A stretch of 41,190 bases of DNA from Akkermansiaceae bacterium UBA2367. GTDB taxonomy: Bacteria > Verrucomicrobiota > Verrucomicrobiia > Verrucomicrobiales > DEV007. The number at the start of each line of letters is the position of its first letter. Position 1 is the stretch's first letter. This document shows, piece by piece, positions 17,058 to 25,261 of this stretch. The DNA lies in the NCBI GenBank assembly GCA_002344525.1, contig DDTJ01000004.1:1-41190 (forward strand), read 5' to 3'. The notes below the pieces were generated by a model. That model was not told the origin of the DNA, did not search any database, and saw nothing but the letters and a program-made list of their open reading frames with translations. A program made the position numbers and the translations under genes.

Positions 17058-18650
17058 TCATTCCAACTTCGAATCCGTCCTCGGATCGAACGCGGCCCGC
17101 ACCCCCTCGCCGATGAAGATGCCGAGGAGGCTCACGAGAAAAAGCGCGAGCGAAGGGTAGAGGATGAGCCACCAAGCGTAGGGCTGCGATTGGCCTTGGT
17201 CGAGGAGGTTCCCCCAGCTCGGCGTGCCGGGCGGCAGGCCGAAGCCGAGGTAGTCCAGAGCGGTGAGGGTGAAGATCGCCCCGACGAGGGCGAAGGGGAA
17301 GAAGGTGATCACGGGGACGAGGGCATTGGGAAGGATGTGGCCGGACATGATCCTCCACCGCCCGATGCCCATCACCTTCGCGGCCTCGACGAAGGGTTGC
17401 TTGCGCAGGCGGAGGAACTCGGCCCGCATGTAGTAGGAGATGCCGATCCAGTTGAAGATGCCGTAGACGAAGCCCAGCAGGAGGAAGCTGCGCCCGTAGA
17501 TCGAGCTGAGCAAAATCATGATGAGGAGGAAGGGCATGGCCTCCCAGATCTCGGTGAGACGCTGTCCGATCAAGTCGATTTTTCCGCCGAAGTAGCCCTG
17601 CACCGCCCCGAGGAAAATGCCGATGAGGTAGGGGAAGACGACGAGGAGCACGCCGAAGAGCAGGGCCGTGCGCGTGGCGTAGAGGATGCGCACGCCCACG
17701 TCGCGCCCGCTGTTGTCGAGGCCGAGGGCGTGGCCTTTCACCGGACGGAAGGGAAACTCGACGGTCTCTCGGGTGAACCTGACCGAAAGCCGACCCGAGG
17801 GTGTGGAGAGGTCGTAGGGCTCCTGCGGCACGATCTTGGCTTTCTCTGCGATGGCGAGGATGGCGGCTTGGCTTGGCTCGTCCAGCGTCCCCCACAGCGC
17901 CGGGGGATCGCCGAGGAATTCGAGTTCGGGCGAGAGCACGGCCTTTTCCGCCCTGCCGCTCCCGGCGCGGCGCTCCATGGCGACGCGGACGAGTTTGGGC
18001 GCGGCGCGTCCGGGAGTGAAGGGGGTCAGGTTGAAGACGATACCCTCTTCGTTCGTCCCGCTCGCGGCGGGGGCGGCCTCGTTGGCGAAGCGCTGGACGA
18101 GACCGGCGCGGATGGGATCGGGCAGGGTCACGCCGGAGGAGGCGAGGGGCTGCCCTCGCAGGTCGAGGTCGGCCCCTTTGCCGTAGAAGCCCGCCGCGCC
18201 GCGGCTGCGCTGGATCGCGAGATTCGCATCGACCTCGACGGTGGCGATCTGGTCGGCGGGGGCGAAGGTCAGGGTCAGGGTGGGATCGAGTTCGATCTGG
18301 GCGGGGGAAAGCGATTCCTGCGGCCCGTAGCGGACGGGCGGCCAGAGCATCCAGTTGCCCTCGGTCTCGGCGAAGAGGGGCGTTTTCTCCAGCTCCTTGT
18401 AGCGCGGCTGGGTGTGGACGCCGGAGCCGGTGAACTCGGATTCGGGATAGAAGCGGAAGACGGGGAAATGGAGCTTCCCATTGGCCTTCACGATCAGGGG
18501 ACGGTCGTTGGCGAGGAAGTTCGCGAGCAGGCTGAGGACGAAGATGGAGAGGAGGAGGATGAGCGACCACTTGGCGCGTTTGATCTTCCCGAAGCGGGCG
18601 AGGCGCCGCCGGGTGTTCGGATCGAGGAGATGGAAGCCGATACGGGCCAT
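17058..18650 (-). CDS. yejE: Peptide ABC transporter permease, YejE-type, with large insertion
   Basis: A 530-aa permease. Residues 1-110 match the YejE N-terminus: a TM helix WSLILLLSIFVLSLLANFLA (28-47), then NDRPLIVKANGKLHFPVF and the WMLWPPVRYGP motif. From about 306 the MetI-type core follows: GLDNSGRDVGVRILYATRTALLFG, then four or five helices with the EAA loop EAAKVMGIGRWRIMSGHILPNA (read in parts) and LDYLGFGLPPGTPSWGNLL. E. coli YejE is 341 aa. The difference is a ~190-residue insertion (about 112-305) in the periplasmic segment. The insert is polar and beta-rich in appearance and has no motif I recognise. It may contact YejA or substrate. yejB ends 4 bp before this start. Confidence 0.92.
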   Translation of the reverse strand: MARIGFHLLDPNTRRRLARFGKIKRAKWSLILLLSIFVLSLLANFLANDRPLIVKANGKLHFPVFRFYPESEFTGSGVHTQPRYKELEKTPLFAETEGNWMLWPPVRYGPQESLSPAQIELDPTLTLTFAPADQIATVEVDANLAIQRSRGAAGFYGKGADLDLRGQPLASSGVTLPDPIRAGLVQRFANEAAPAASGTNEEGIVFNLTPFTPGRAAPKLVRVAMERRAGSGRAEKAVLSPELEFLGDPPALWGTLDEPSQAAILAIAEKAKIVPQEPYDLSTPSGRLSVRFTRETVEFPFRPVKGHALGLDNSGRDVGVRILYATRTALLFGVLLVVFPYLIGIFLGAVQGYFGGKIDLIGQRLTEIWEAMPFLLIMILLSSIYGRSFLLLGFVYGIFNWIGISYYMRAEFLRLRKQPFVEAAKVMGIGRWRIMSGHILPNALVPVITFFPFALVGAIFTLTALDYLGFGLPPGTPSWGNLLDQGQSQPYAWWLILYPSLALFLVSLLGIFIGEGVRAAFDPRTDSKLE

Positions 18651-18654
18651 GGGT

Positions 18655-19701
18655 TCATTTCTCCCCGCCGAAGCTGATGCGCGGATCGACGAGGACGTAG
18701 CAGAAATCGGAGAGGACGCGGCCTAGCAAAGCCACAAGGGAACCGAGGCCGAGGGTGCCCATGAAGATCATGTAGTCGCGACCGACGATGGCGTCGAGGG
18801 TGAGAAGCCCGATGCCGTTGATCGCGAAGACGCGCTCGATCAACACCGATCCGGCGAACATGATCGAGAGGATGCCGCCGATCCCGGTGACGATGGGGAT
18901 GAGGGCGTTGCGCAGGGCGTGGCCCCAGACGGCGCGGCGCATCGTGCCTCCCTTCGCGAGGACGGTGCGCATGTAGTCCTGCGAGATCTGGTCGAGGAGG
19001 GAGTTTTTTTGCAGGATGGTGAGGACGGCGAAGTTCCCGATGACGTAGCAGAGCACGGGGAGGAACATGTGCTCGGTCTGGTCCTTCACTTTTCCCCAAG
19101 CGGAGAGCGCGGCCCAGTTCTCCGAGCGGAAGCCGCCAATGGGGAACCAGTCGAAGAACTGGTCGGAGGTGCCGCAGAAGAGCGTCTTCAAGATCATGCC
19201 GAAGGCGAAGGCGGGGATGGCGTAGAGGACAAGGACGACGACGGAGGAGAGCACGTCGAAGGGCTTCCCGTTGCGCAGGGCCTTGGCGATGCCGAGGGGC
19301 ACGCAGATCAGGTAGGTGAGGACGAATCCGGTGATCCCGAAGGTGAGGGAGATGGGGAAGCGCTCCTTCACGAGCTGCCACACGGTCTTGTTGTTGTATT
19401 TGTAGGAGTAGGCCTTCATCCCCATGGCGTCGTGGACGAGCCAGGTCCAGTAGCGGACGGGAAAAGGCTTGTCGAAGCCGAACTCGCGCTCGATGGCCTT
19501 GCGCTGGTCTTCGGTGATGCTGACGTTGCTGCCCGAGCCGCCACCGGCCTCGCCCGAGCCCATCCCGCGCATTTGGGCGATGCGCTGCTCGACCGGGCCG
19601 CCGGGGAGGAACTCGGTCAGGAGGAAGACGAGGAAGGTGATCCCGAGGAAGGTCGGGATGATCAGGAGGAGGCGTCGGATGAAGTAGCTGAGTCGCTCCA
19701 T
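18655..19701 (-). CDS. yejB: Peptide ABC transporter permease, YejB-type
   Basis: A 348-aa inner-membrane permease. It has an N-terminal helix (LLLIIPTFLGITFLVFLLTEF), the linker RKAIEREFGFDKPFPVRYWTWL, and then the binding-protein-dependent permease domain. That domain contains LPISLTFGITGFVLTYLICVPLG-type helices and the EAA-like loop DYMRTVLAKGGTMRRAVWGHALRNALIPI (read in parts). GPVEQRIAQMRGMGSGEAG is the family's periplasmic loop before the second helix. Gene order yejA-yejB-yejE and the 4-bp spacing support a single operon importing oligopeptides. Confidence 0.93.
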   Translation of the reverse strand: MERLSYFIRRLLLIIPTFLGITFLVFLLTEFLPGGPVEQRIAQMRGMGSGEAGGGSGSNVSITEDQRKAIEREFGFDKPFPVRYWTWLVHDAMGMKAYSYKYNNKTVWQLVKERFPISLTFGITGFVLTYLICVPLGIAKALRNGKPFDVLSSVVVLVLYAIPAFAFGMILKTLFCGTSDQFFDWFPIGGFRSENWAALSAWGKVKDQTEHMFLPVLCYVIGNFAVLTILQKNSLLDQISQDYMRTVLAKGGTMRRAVWGHALRNALIPIVTGIGGILSIMFAGSVLIERVFAINGIGLLTLDAIVGRDYMIFMGTLGLGSLVALLGRVLSDFCYVLVDPRISFGGEK

Positions 19702-19740
19702 GCCTCTGGTTGCTGGTCGTGTGGAGGCGTGTTTCCCGTC

Positions 19741-21534
19741 TCAGCGGAGCGGTTCGGCGCGCGCCACGTCGCTCGCGGCGGGGGCGAAGACCTCGTCGAA
19801 ATGGACGTCCCGCGGCGGGGCGGGCAGTTCCGCGCCGTTGGCCCGCGCGGCCTTGAGGTCGTCGGCTTGGAAGGCGTCGTTCCACCAGTAGTCGACGCTG
19901 GCCCATTCGTCGGAGTATTTGCCGAGGACGTGGTCGGGCATGCCGAATTTGTTCCAGTAGAGGAGTCTTACGTAGTCGATGTGCCAGAGGAGGACGTAGG
20001 GGGTCTCCTCGTAGATGATCTGGTCGATCTGGCGGATGACTTCGTGGCGGTCGGCCACCTCGAACATCTCCTTGGTCTGCTCGATGAGTTTGTCCACCTC
20101 GGCGTTCTTGAAACCGGTGATGTTGTTGCCCGCCTTGAGGTCGGCGGAGGCGGAGTTCCACATGCCTTCGGCGTCCTTGATCGTGCCCGCGCCCCAAGCG
20201 GCCCAGGTGATGTCGAAGTTGTATTCGTCCATGTCGTTGGCCCAGGCGGCCCAGTCCTTCTGATCGATCTTCAGGGTGATGCCGACGTCCTTGAGCGCCT
20301 CTTCGTAGATGAGGAGGAATTTGTTGGTGCTGGGGTCGCGGGTGAGGAAGGTGATCACAAAGGGCTTGTTGTTTTTCTCCAGCTTGCCCGTGGCGGGGTT
20401 GACCGTCCAGCCCGCCTCCTTCAGCAGCGCCCGCGCCTTCTCGACGTCGAACTCGGTCTCGACGTTGGGGTTGGGATGCTCCTCGTCCCAGAGGTCGGGC
20501 CAGTAGGAGCTGGTGAGGGCATACTGGTCGAACATGATGGTCTGGTTCATCCGCTTGCGGTCGAGGAGGTGGGCGAGGGCCTTGCGGACACGCTTGTCGT
20601 TGTAGGGCTCGCGGCGCTGGTTCATGGCGAAGCCTTGGAAGCCGACGGGGTCGTAGTTGTGGATCGACTGCTTCACGATCCAGTTCTTGTCGAAGCGCTC
20701 GCCGGTGGTCTCCTTGACCCATTGGCTGGAGGTGTAGATGGCGAAGGAGTCGAATTCGCCCTTCTTGAAGGACTCGAAAGCGACGTCCTGTTCGGGATAG
20801 AAGCGGTATTCCACGGTGTCGAAATTGAGCAGCCCTTCGGCGGAGGGATCATCGGCCCGCCAGTAGTCCTCGCGCTTCTCCATGCGGGCGAAGTGAGGTT
20901 CGGAGACTTGGCCGAGGCGGTAGGGGCCGGAGACGACGGGGAACTCGAAGTTGACCTTGTTGAAGTCCTGGTCCTTCCACCAATGCTTCGGCAGGACGCG
21001 GAAGGCGCTGCAGGCGAGGAGGCTCCGCCAGTGGACCTCGTCGGCGTGGATCGTGACGGTGCGCTCGTCGGGGGCCTCGATCTTGACGAGCCGCTGCATG
21101 TAGGATTGGAGGGCGCCGGTGAGGTGGTCGGGATTCTTCACCGCCTCGAAGCTCCAGACCACGTCCTCGGAGGTGACGGGCTTGCCGTCGCTCCACTTGG
21201 CGCGAGGGTCGAGGTGGAAGGTGAAGCTCTTTTTGTCCTCCGAGATCTCCCATCGTTCGGCGAGGCCGGGGCGGTTCTCCAAGGTGATGGGATCGGTGTC
21301 GAGGAGGGTCTCGAACATCAGCCGGAAGATCTCGCGGGAGAAGACGTTGTTGTCGATCTGGTAGTTGAAGCTCTTGGGGAACTGCGAGGCGAAGAGCGAA
21401 ATCTTGCCGCCCGGCTCGGCGAACTCCGAGGCGAGGGGGGAGGGGGCGGCCTGCCAGTCGGCTTCGGGAAACTGCTGCGCTGTGGCGGGGACGAAGGCGG
21501 CGAGGACGAGGAGGGAGGCGGAGAGGCGGGTCAT
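19741..21534 (-). CDS. yejA: Periplasmic oligopeptide-binding protein, YejA-type
   Basis: A 597-aa SBP_bac_5 solute-binding protein. The signal peptide MTRLSASLLVLAAFVPATAQ fixes the ATG at 21534. An upstream in-frame reading adds residues translated from a simple repeat. Family blocks include SFNYQIDNNVFSREIFRLMFETLL, the domain opener GLAERWEISEDKKSFTFHLDPRAKWSDGKPVTSEDVVWSFEAVKNP (read in parts), GFAMNQRREPYNDKRVRKAL and TSSYWPDLW. It delivers peptides to YejBEF. In E. coli the Yej system imports microcin C. There is no lipobox. A possible promoter (TTGCGA-16-TACTTT on the minus strand) falls within the AGTAAAA repeats upstream. Confidence 0.93.
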   Translation of the reverse strand: MTRLSASLLVLAAFVPATAQQFPEADWQAAPSPLASEFAEPGGKISLFASQFPKSFNYQIDNNVFSREIFRLMFETLLDTDPITLENRPGLAERWEISEDKKSFTFHLDPRAKWSDGKPVTSEDVVWSFEAVKNPDHLTGALQSYMQRLVKIEAPDERTVTIHADEVHWRSLLACSAFRVLPKHWWKDQDFNKVNFEFPVVSGPYRLGQVSEPHFARMEKREDYWRADDPSAEGLLNFDTVEYRFYPEQDVAFESFKKGEFDSFAIYTSSQWVKETTGERFDKNWIVKQSIHNYDPVGFQGFAMNQRREPYNDKRVRKALAHLLDRKRMNQTIMFDQYALTSSYWPDLWDEEHPNPNVETEFDVEKARALLKEAGWTVNPATGKLEKNNKPFVITFLTRDPSTNKFLLIYEEALKDVGITLKIDQKDWAAWANDMDEYNFDITWAAWGAGTIKDAEGMWNSASADLKAGNNITGFKNAEVDKLIEQTKEMFEVADRHEVIRQIDQIIYEETPYVLLWHIDYVRLLYWNKFGMPDHVLGKYSDEWASVDYWWNDAFQADDLKAARANGAELPAPPRDVHFDEVFAPAASDVARAEPLR

Positions 21535-21545
21535 TGACGAGCAGA

Positions 21546-21570
21546 AGGTGAAAAGTAAAAAGTAAAAGGT
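21546..21570. repeat. Heptamer tandem array AGTAAAA
   Basis: Three imperfect heptamers (GAAAAGT, AAAAAGT, AAAAGGT) lie just upstream of yejA. On the minus strand they place TACTTT boxes 7 bp apart, overlapping the candidate -10 region, so a change in copy number would move the promoter spacing. Confidence 0.65.
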
Positions 21571-21709
21571 CTCTCGCAAAGGGAAGCGCATCCTTCGACC
21601 TGCGGGCTGTGGGGATGCTCAAACTTGTCTGGCGGGAAAGTTCGGCGAAAGGGGGCCGAAATCAACGCCGGATCGGCGGCGGGAATCCGGGCGGTCAAAC
21701 GACGCTCGA

Positions 21710-21889
21710 CCGAGGTCAATGACCTCGGCTACAGGTTCCAAGCTCCGAACGACGCGCCAGCACTGTAGCCGGCCTCAGTGAGGCCGGGTCGGATGTCCAA
21801 GCGACGCTCGACCGAGGTCGATGACCTCGGCTACAGATTCCAAGCTCCGAAGGACGCGCCAGCGCTGTAGCCGCGCTCAGTGAGCGCGG
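21710..21889. repeat. Two tandem REPIN-like units, GTAG type (family A)
   Basis: Unit 1 (21710-21787): hairpin CCGAGGTCAATGACCTCGG followed by CTAC, then a ~32-bp spacer, then GTAG followed by hairpin CCGGCCTCAGTGAGGCCGG. Unit 2 (21812-21889): CCGAGGTCGATGACCTCGG plus CTAC, spacer, then GTAG plus CCGCGCTCAGTGAGCGCGG. Read outward from each GTAG, all four hairpins fit GTAG-CCG-NNN-TCA-N-YGA-N'N'N'-CGG. The three middle stem pairs are AGG/CCT, GCC/GGC and CGC/GCG, all compensatory. The spacers are nearly identical between units. More copies occur at 38236-38358. Confidence 0.92.
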
Positions 21890-21910
21890 ACCGGACGTCC
21901 CTTCGACGCC

Positions 21911-23335
21911 TCACGAACCGTAGGATTTCTCGACCCGCTCGGCGGTGTCTCGGTAGCCGTAGTCCACCGCGTAGATCTGCTTGAGGGCGTCGAGGTACTT
22001 CGTGTGGTTGCCGAGCTTCTCGTAGAGCAGGCCGAGGTTGTAGAGGAGCTCCTTCTTCGTCTCGTCCATGCCGGTGAGTTCGGCGATGGCCTCCTCGAAC
22101 TGTCCCGCCGCGAGGTCGGTCATGCCCATGCGGTCGTAGCATTGGCCGAGGTAGTTCATGACCTTGATGCGGAGGTTGGGGCTGCGCTTGGCCATCTGGA
22201 GGTGCTGGATGGCTTCGCGGTACTGCCCCGCCTGGTAGAGGCGCGAGCCGAGCTCGTAGCGCAGCTCGTTGTCGGTGGGGTTGCGGTCGACGCGCTCCTT
22301 CGACTCGGCGATGAGGGTGTCCATCTGCGATTTCTCGGCCTCGCCGAGTTGCTGGCGGTACTGCTCGATGTCGGGGTGGCCGGGGTTCTCCTCGACGAAC
22401 TGGCGGAGCGAGTCGAGGTAGGCTTTGTTCACGATCTCGCGGATCGAGGCGACTTTCTTCTCCAGCGAAGGGTCGTTGTGGCTGAGGTGCAAGGCCCATT
22501 CGTAGAACTGGAGCGAGGTCTGGAAATCCTCGAGCTGCTCGTAGGTCGAGGCGAGCTTCTTCGAGATCTCAAGGTTGTTCTGGTCGGCGGCGTATTCGGC
22601 GAGGAGCGACTCGGCCTGCGCGGTGAGCATCTCCGGCGTCATCGCGGCGCGGCCCTTGTTCTCCAGCTCCTTGGCTTGGTCCTTGTCCTTGAGCAGGTCG
22701 CGCCAGTCGCCGCCGCTGTCCCATTTCTGCTTGGCGATGGAGCCGCGGGCGGTGGCGTCCTTGTATTTCTTGGTCGCTTCGAGGTCGCTGCGGTTCTTCT
22801 CGACGATCTTGCCGAAGATCTCGGCGGCTTTGTCGAAGATCTCGCGCGACATGTAGAAGTCGCCGAGCTTGTGGTAGAACTTGATGTTGTCCGGGTCGCC
22901 GTCGATCACGGTCTGGAGGGCGAAGCCGGCGGTGGAGGGCAGCCCGGCGGCGGCGGCGGCTTCGTAGAGCAGTTCGTTGCCTTGGGCGTTGTAGGGGTCG
23001 GTGGCGAGGACCTCCTTCTCAAGCTGCTCGATGACCTTGACGGGATCCTTCTTCACTTGGCCCTGCATCTTCATCACCTTGAGGGCTTCGCCGCCGAGCT
23101 TGAGGCCGCGCTTGCCCTCGTTCTCCTTCACGGCGGCGAGGCGGAGGCGCCTCCGTCCTTCGAGGAAGCCCGGCTCCTTCGCGAGGACGGCTTGGAGGAG
23201 GCTGACGGCGTAGCTCCAGTTGCGCACCTCCATGGCGCTTTCGGCTTTCAGGAAGAGCTTGTTCAGATTCGGCGCCAACTGGGTTTGGCGGACGTCGTCT
23301 TGGTACTGCTGGGCGGTGTTCGTTTCTTCGGACAT
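21911..23335 (-). CDS. TPR-repeat protein, unknown function
   Basis: A 474-aa protein built of tetratricopeptide-like repeats with no signal peptide, so probably cytoplasmic. Recognisable TPR pairs include NWSYAVSLLQAVLAKEPGF, FYHKLGDFYMSREIFDKAAEIFGKIVE (read in parts), FQTSLQFYEWALHLSHNDP, YELGSRLYQAGQYREAIQHL and NYLGQCYDRMGMTDLAAGQFEEAI. Lys-rich coiled segments lie between them. It probably acts as a scaffold or assembly factor. No partner gene is visible. The ATG at 23335 is chosen because MSEETN starts the conserved part. The stop abuts the REPIN units. Confidence 0.82.
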   Translation of the reverse strand: MSEETNTAQQYQDDVRQTQLAPNLNKLFLKAESAMEVRNWSYAVSLLQAVLAKEPGFLEGRRRLRLAAVKENEGKRGLKLGGEALKVMKMQGQVKKDPVKVIEQLEKEVLATDPYNAQGNELLYEAAAAAGLPSTAGFALQTVIDGDPDNIKFYHKLGDFYMSREIFDKAAEIFGKIVEKNRSDLEATKKYKDATARGSIAKQKWDSGGDWRDLLKDKDQAKELENKGRAAMTPEMLTAQAESLLAEYAADQNNLEISKKLASTYEQLEDFQTSLQFYEWALHLSHNDPSLEKKVASIREIVNKAYLDSLRQFVEENPGHPDIEQYRQQLGEAEKSQMDTLIAESKERVDRNPTDNELRYELGSRLYQAGQYREAIQHLQMAKRSPNLRIKVMNYLGQCYDRMGMTDLAAGQFEEAIAELTGMDETKKELLYNLGLLYEKLGNHTKYLDALKQIYAVDYGYRDTAERVEKSYGS

Positions 23336-23413
23336 GGTCTCTGGGGCCGCTAAGGATCGGAAATGAAGGGTTTCTCCGGCGTCGAGGAGGGGCCGGGAAG
23401 GGAATCCTACCAC

Positions 23414-23456
23414 GAGACGCCGGGATTGATCTAGCGAATCTTGTCCGCGAGGACAA
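23414..23456 (-). promoter_or_regulatory. Candidate promoter and GCGA-tetraloop hairpin upstream of TPR gene
   Basis: TTGTCCGCGAGGACAA (23441-23456) is a 6-bp stem with a GCGA (GNRA) loop on the plus strand. On the minus strand its TTGTCC could serve as a -35 box, with TAGATC 17 bp downstream as the -10 box of the TPR gene. Both readings are tentative. Confidence 0.3.
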
Positions 23457-23507
23457 CGAAAAAACGACTTTCTTTGGGCGGCGGGCTTCCTCCGGGGACG
23501 GGATGAC

Positions 23508-23537
23508 TTGCCAGAGCCCCCTTTTCTCCCTTATCTT
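23508..23537 (+). promoter_or_regulatory. Candidate promoter for a leaderless transcript
   Basis: TTGCCA (23508-23513), 18 bp, TATCTT (23532-23537), then 6 nt to the ATG at 23544. Transcription would be expected to start at or beside the start codon. Confidence 0.5.
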
Positions 23538-23543
23538 CGGGGC

Positions 23544-24053
23544 ATGCGCCACCGTCTCCTCGTTTTCGGAATCCTCCTCGCCACGGCTCTGTGGTGCGAG
23601 GGGGCAGGCAAGAAATACAAGCTCTACATCGTCACCTTCCACGTCGAAGGGGATGACAAGGACAATCCGAAGATGGTCACCCCGGTGAAGCTGGGGCAGG
23701 AGCACCGGCAGTATTACTTCAGCAACCTGCCGACCTTCACCGACAAGGACATCGCTTGGTTCTACCCCTTTACGGCGGCGGACGGGGTCTCCTACGGGGC
23801 GGCGTTCCGCTTCAAGGAGCACGCCGCGAGGCAGTTGAAGGACGTGACCCTGATGAACCACGGGAAGCTCCTCGGTCTGCGCTGCTCCGACGCGCCGCTC
23901 CAGGCGGTGCTCATCGACCGTCCCATCGACGACGGGGTCGTCGTGATCTGGAGCGGCTTGCAGCAGCGCCATCTCAAGGAGTTTGAAAAATACTTCCCTC
24001 ACGTCGACGACTACAAACCGAAGACGGGGCCGCAGTTCGCGACTCCGGAGTGA
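23544..24053 (+). CDS. Small exported protein, unknown function
   Basis: A 169-aa protein with signal peptide MRHRLLVFGILLATALWCEG. The mature part has a YKLYIVTFHVEGDDKDNPKM strand-rich opening, FYPFTAADGVSYGAAFRF, and a final QQRHLKEFEKYFPHV helix. I do not recognise a family. The mature region looks like a single compact alpha/beta or beta-sandwich domain. An alternative upstream start (MPEPPF) would disrupt the signal peptide and lies before the likely transcription start. Confidence 0.72.
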   Translation: MRHRLLVFGILLATALWCEGAGKKYKLYIVTFHVEGDDKDNPKMVTPVKLGQEHRQYYFSNLPTFTDKDIAWFYPFTAADGVSYGAAFRFKEHAARQLKDVTLMNHGKLLGLRCSDAPLQAVLIDRPIDDGVVVIWSGLQQRHLKEFEKYFPHVDDYKPKTGPQFATPE

Positions 24054-24069
24054 GGGGGGCGGCTTTGCC

Positions 24070-24097
24070 GGGTCATGGGTCATGGGTCATGGGTCAT
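24070..24097. repeat. GGGTCAT heptamer, four tandem copies
   Basis: Four perfect copies of GGGTCAT occur in the 117-bp gap between two plus-strand genes. No inverted partner is seen nearby. Confidence 0.9.
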
Positions 24098-24170
24098 GGG
24101 TTTCGGATTGGAGGGTCGCCAAATGCTTAAGATGTGTTAAATGTCTGGGGAACGTCTCACGATTCCCGAC

Positions 24171-25205
24171 ATGCCACGGATTTCCGCCCGTCTCCTCCTG
24201 CTGCCTCTGCTCTGTGCCGGACCGCTCTTGGCCGGACCGCTCGGATTCGTCCTCCCGACGGACAATGACGCCATTTTTTCGGACGATCCCTCGAAATTCT
24301 ACATGTACACCGACCGGAACTTCGAGGGTGTCCTCTCGAAGCCGTGGAGCGGTGGGGGCTACGGGTTCACCCGCGACCAGAAGCGCACCGCCGCCGGGAT
24401 CATCCTGACGCGTCTGCACGAAGGGGTCGACATCCGCCCGGTGCGGCGCGACGCCTCGGGCGAGCCGCTCGACGAGGTGCGCTCGATCGCGGAGGGAACC
24501 GTGGTCTATGTGACTGAAAGCGCGAAGCAGAGCAACTACGGTCGCTACGTCGTCGTCCACCATGACTGGGGGGACGGCCCCTTCTTCTCCCTCTACGCCC
24601 ATCTCGGCTCCGCCTCGGTCCAGTCCGGCCAGCGTGTCGCGGCGGGAGCGCCCCTCGGGCGGATGGGCTACACCGGGGCTGGGATCAACCGCGAGCGCGC
24701 CCACGTCCATCTCGAACTGAACTTCATCCTCAGCGACCGCTTCAAGATCTGGCACGACCACCATTTCACGACGAAGAACCACCACGGCATCTTCAACGGG
24801 ATCAACCTCACTGGACTCGACATCGCGGCGCTGTTCAAGGCGCACCGCGCCAATCCGGCGATCACCATCCCCGAGTTCCTCGCCCGGCACGAGGAGATCC
24901 ACTACAAGGTGCTCGTGCCGAAATCGGGCGAGCTGCCCTTCCTCCGCCGCTATCCTTGGCTCGGACGCGACCTCGGTTCCGTGCGCCAGCCGAAAAGCTG
25001 GGAGTTCTCCTTCGCCGCGACCGGCGTCCCGCTGGAGATCCGGCCCAGCGACCGCGTGATCGCCCAGCCGCTCGTGACCTACGTGAAGCCGACGCCGGGG
25101 AACCACGCCGATTTCACCGTCGGGCGTCTCGCGGGCACGGGGAGCAGCGCGACCCTCTCGCCGTCCGGCTCGCGCTATTTGCAGTTGCTTACGGATTCGT
25201 TTTGA
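24171..25205 (+). CDS. Exported M23-family metallopeptidase
   Basis: A 344-aa protein with signal peptide MPRISARLLLLPLLCAGPLLAG (ATG 24171). It carries an M23 peptidase (LytM/lysostaphin-type) domain: zinc ligands in HEGVDI (HxxxD) and HVHLEL (HxH), with the core strands GTVVYV, YGRYVVVHHDW, FFSLYAHLGSASVQSGQRVAAGAPLG (read in parts) and GYTGAGINRERAHVHLEL. Members cut peptidoglycan cross-bridges or, when degenerate, regulate amidases. Both zinc motifs are intact, so catalysis is likely. About 130 residues follow with no familiar domain. The first 65 mature residues before the catalytic domain are also unassigned. Confidence 0.9.
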   Translation: MPRISARLLLLPLLCAGPLLAGPLGFVLPTDNDAIFSDDPSKFYMYTDRNFEGVLSKPWSGGGYGFTRDQKRTAAGIILTRLHEGVDIRPVRRDASGEPLDEVRSIAEGTVVYVTESAKQSNYGRYVVVHHDWGDGPFFSLYAHLGSASVQSGQRVAAGAPLGRMGYTGAGINRERAHVHLELNFILSDRFKIWHDHHFTTKNHHGIFNGINLTGLDIAALFKAHRANPAITIPEFLARHEEIHYKVLVPKSGELPFLRRYPWLGRDLGSVRQPKSWEFSFAATGVPLEIRPSDRVIAQPLVTYVKPTPGNHADFTVGRLAGTGSSATLSPSGSRYLQLLTDSF

Positions 25206-25223
25206 GCTGAGGGACCCGGAGAC

Positions 25224-25252
25224 TTGTCCTGCGACGGAGTTTGCGGTAGGTT
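25224..25252 (+). promoter_or_regulatory. Candidate promoter for Uma2-family gene
   Basis: TTGTCC (25224-25229), 17 bp, TAGGTT (25247-25252), then 9 nt to the ATG at 25262. Predicted leader is only a few bases. Confidence 0.4.
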
Positions 25253-25261
25253 ACGACTGCA

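Larger units (their letters stand above)
21535..21910. other. 376-bp gene-free region: simple repeat plus two REPIN units
   Basis: This stretch lies between the TPR gene stop and the yejA start, both minus-strand. It contains an A-rich heptamer array near yejA (21546-21570), about 110 bp without visible structure, and two tandem REPIN-like units (21710-21889). I see no coding potential. Confidence 0.8.

Noticed and set aside
21710..21889. CRISPR-like repeat-spacer pattern
   Set aside because: Only two units, each an inverted pair of hairpins with a GTAG tetranucleotide and a conserved spacer. No cas genes are nearby, so REPIN-like elements explain it better.
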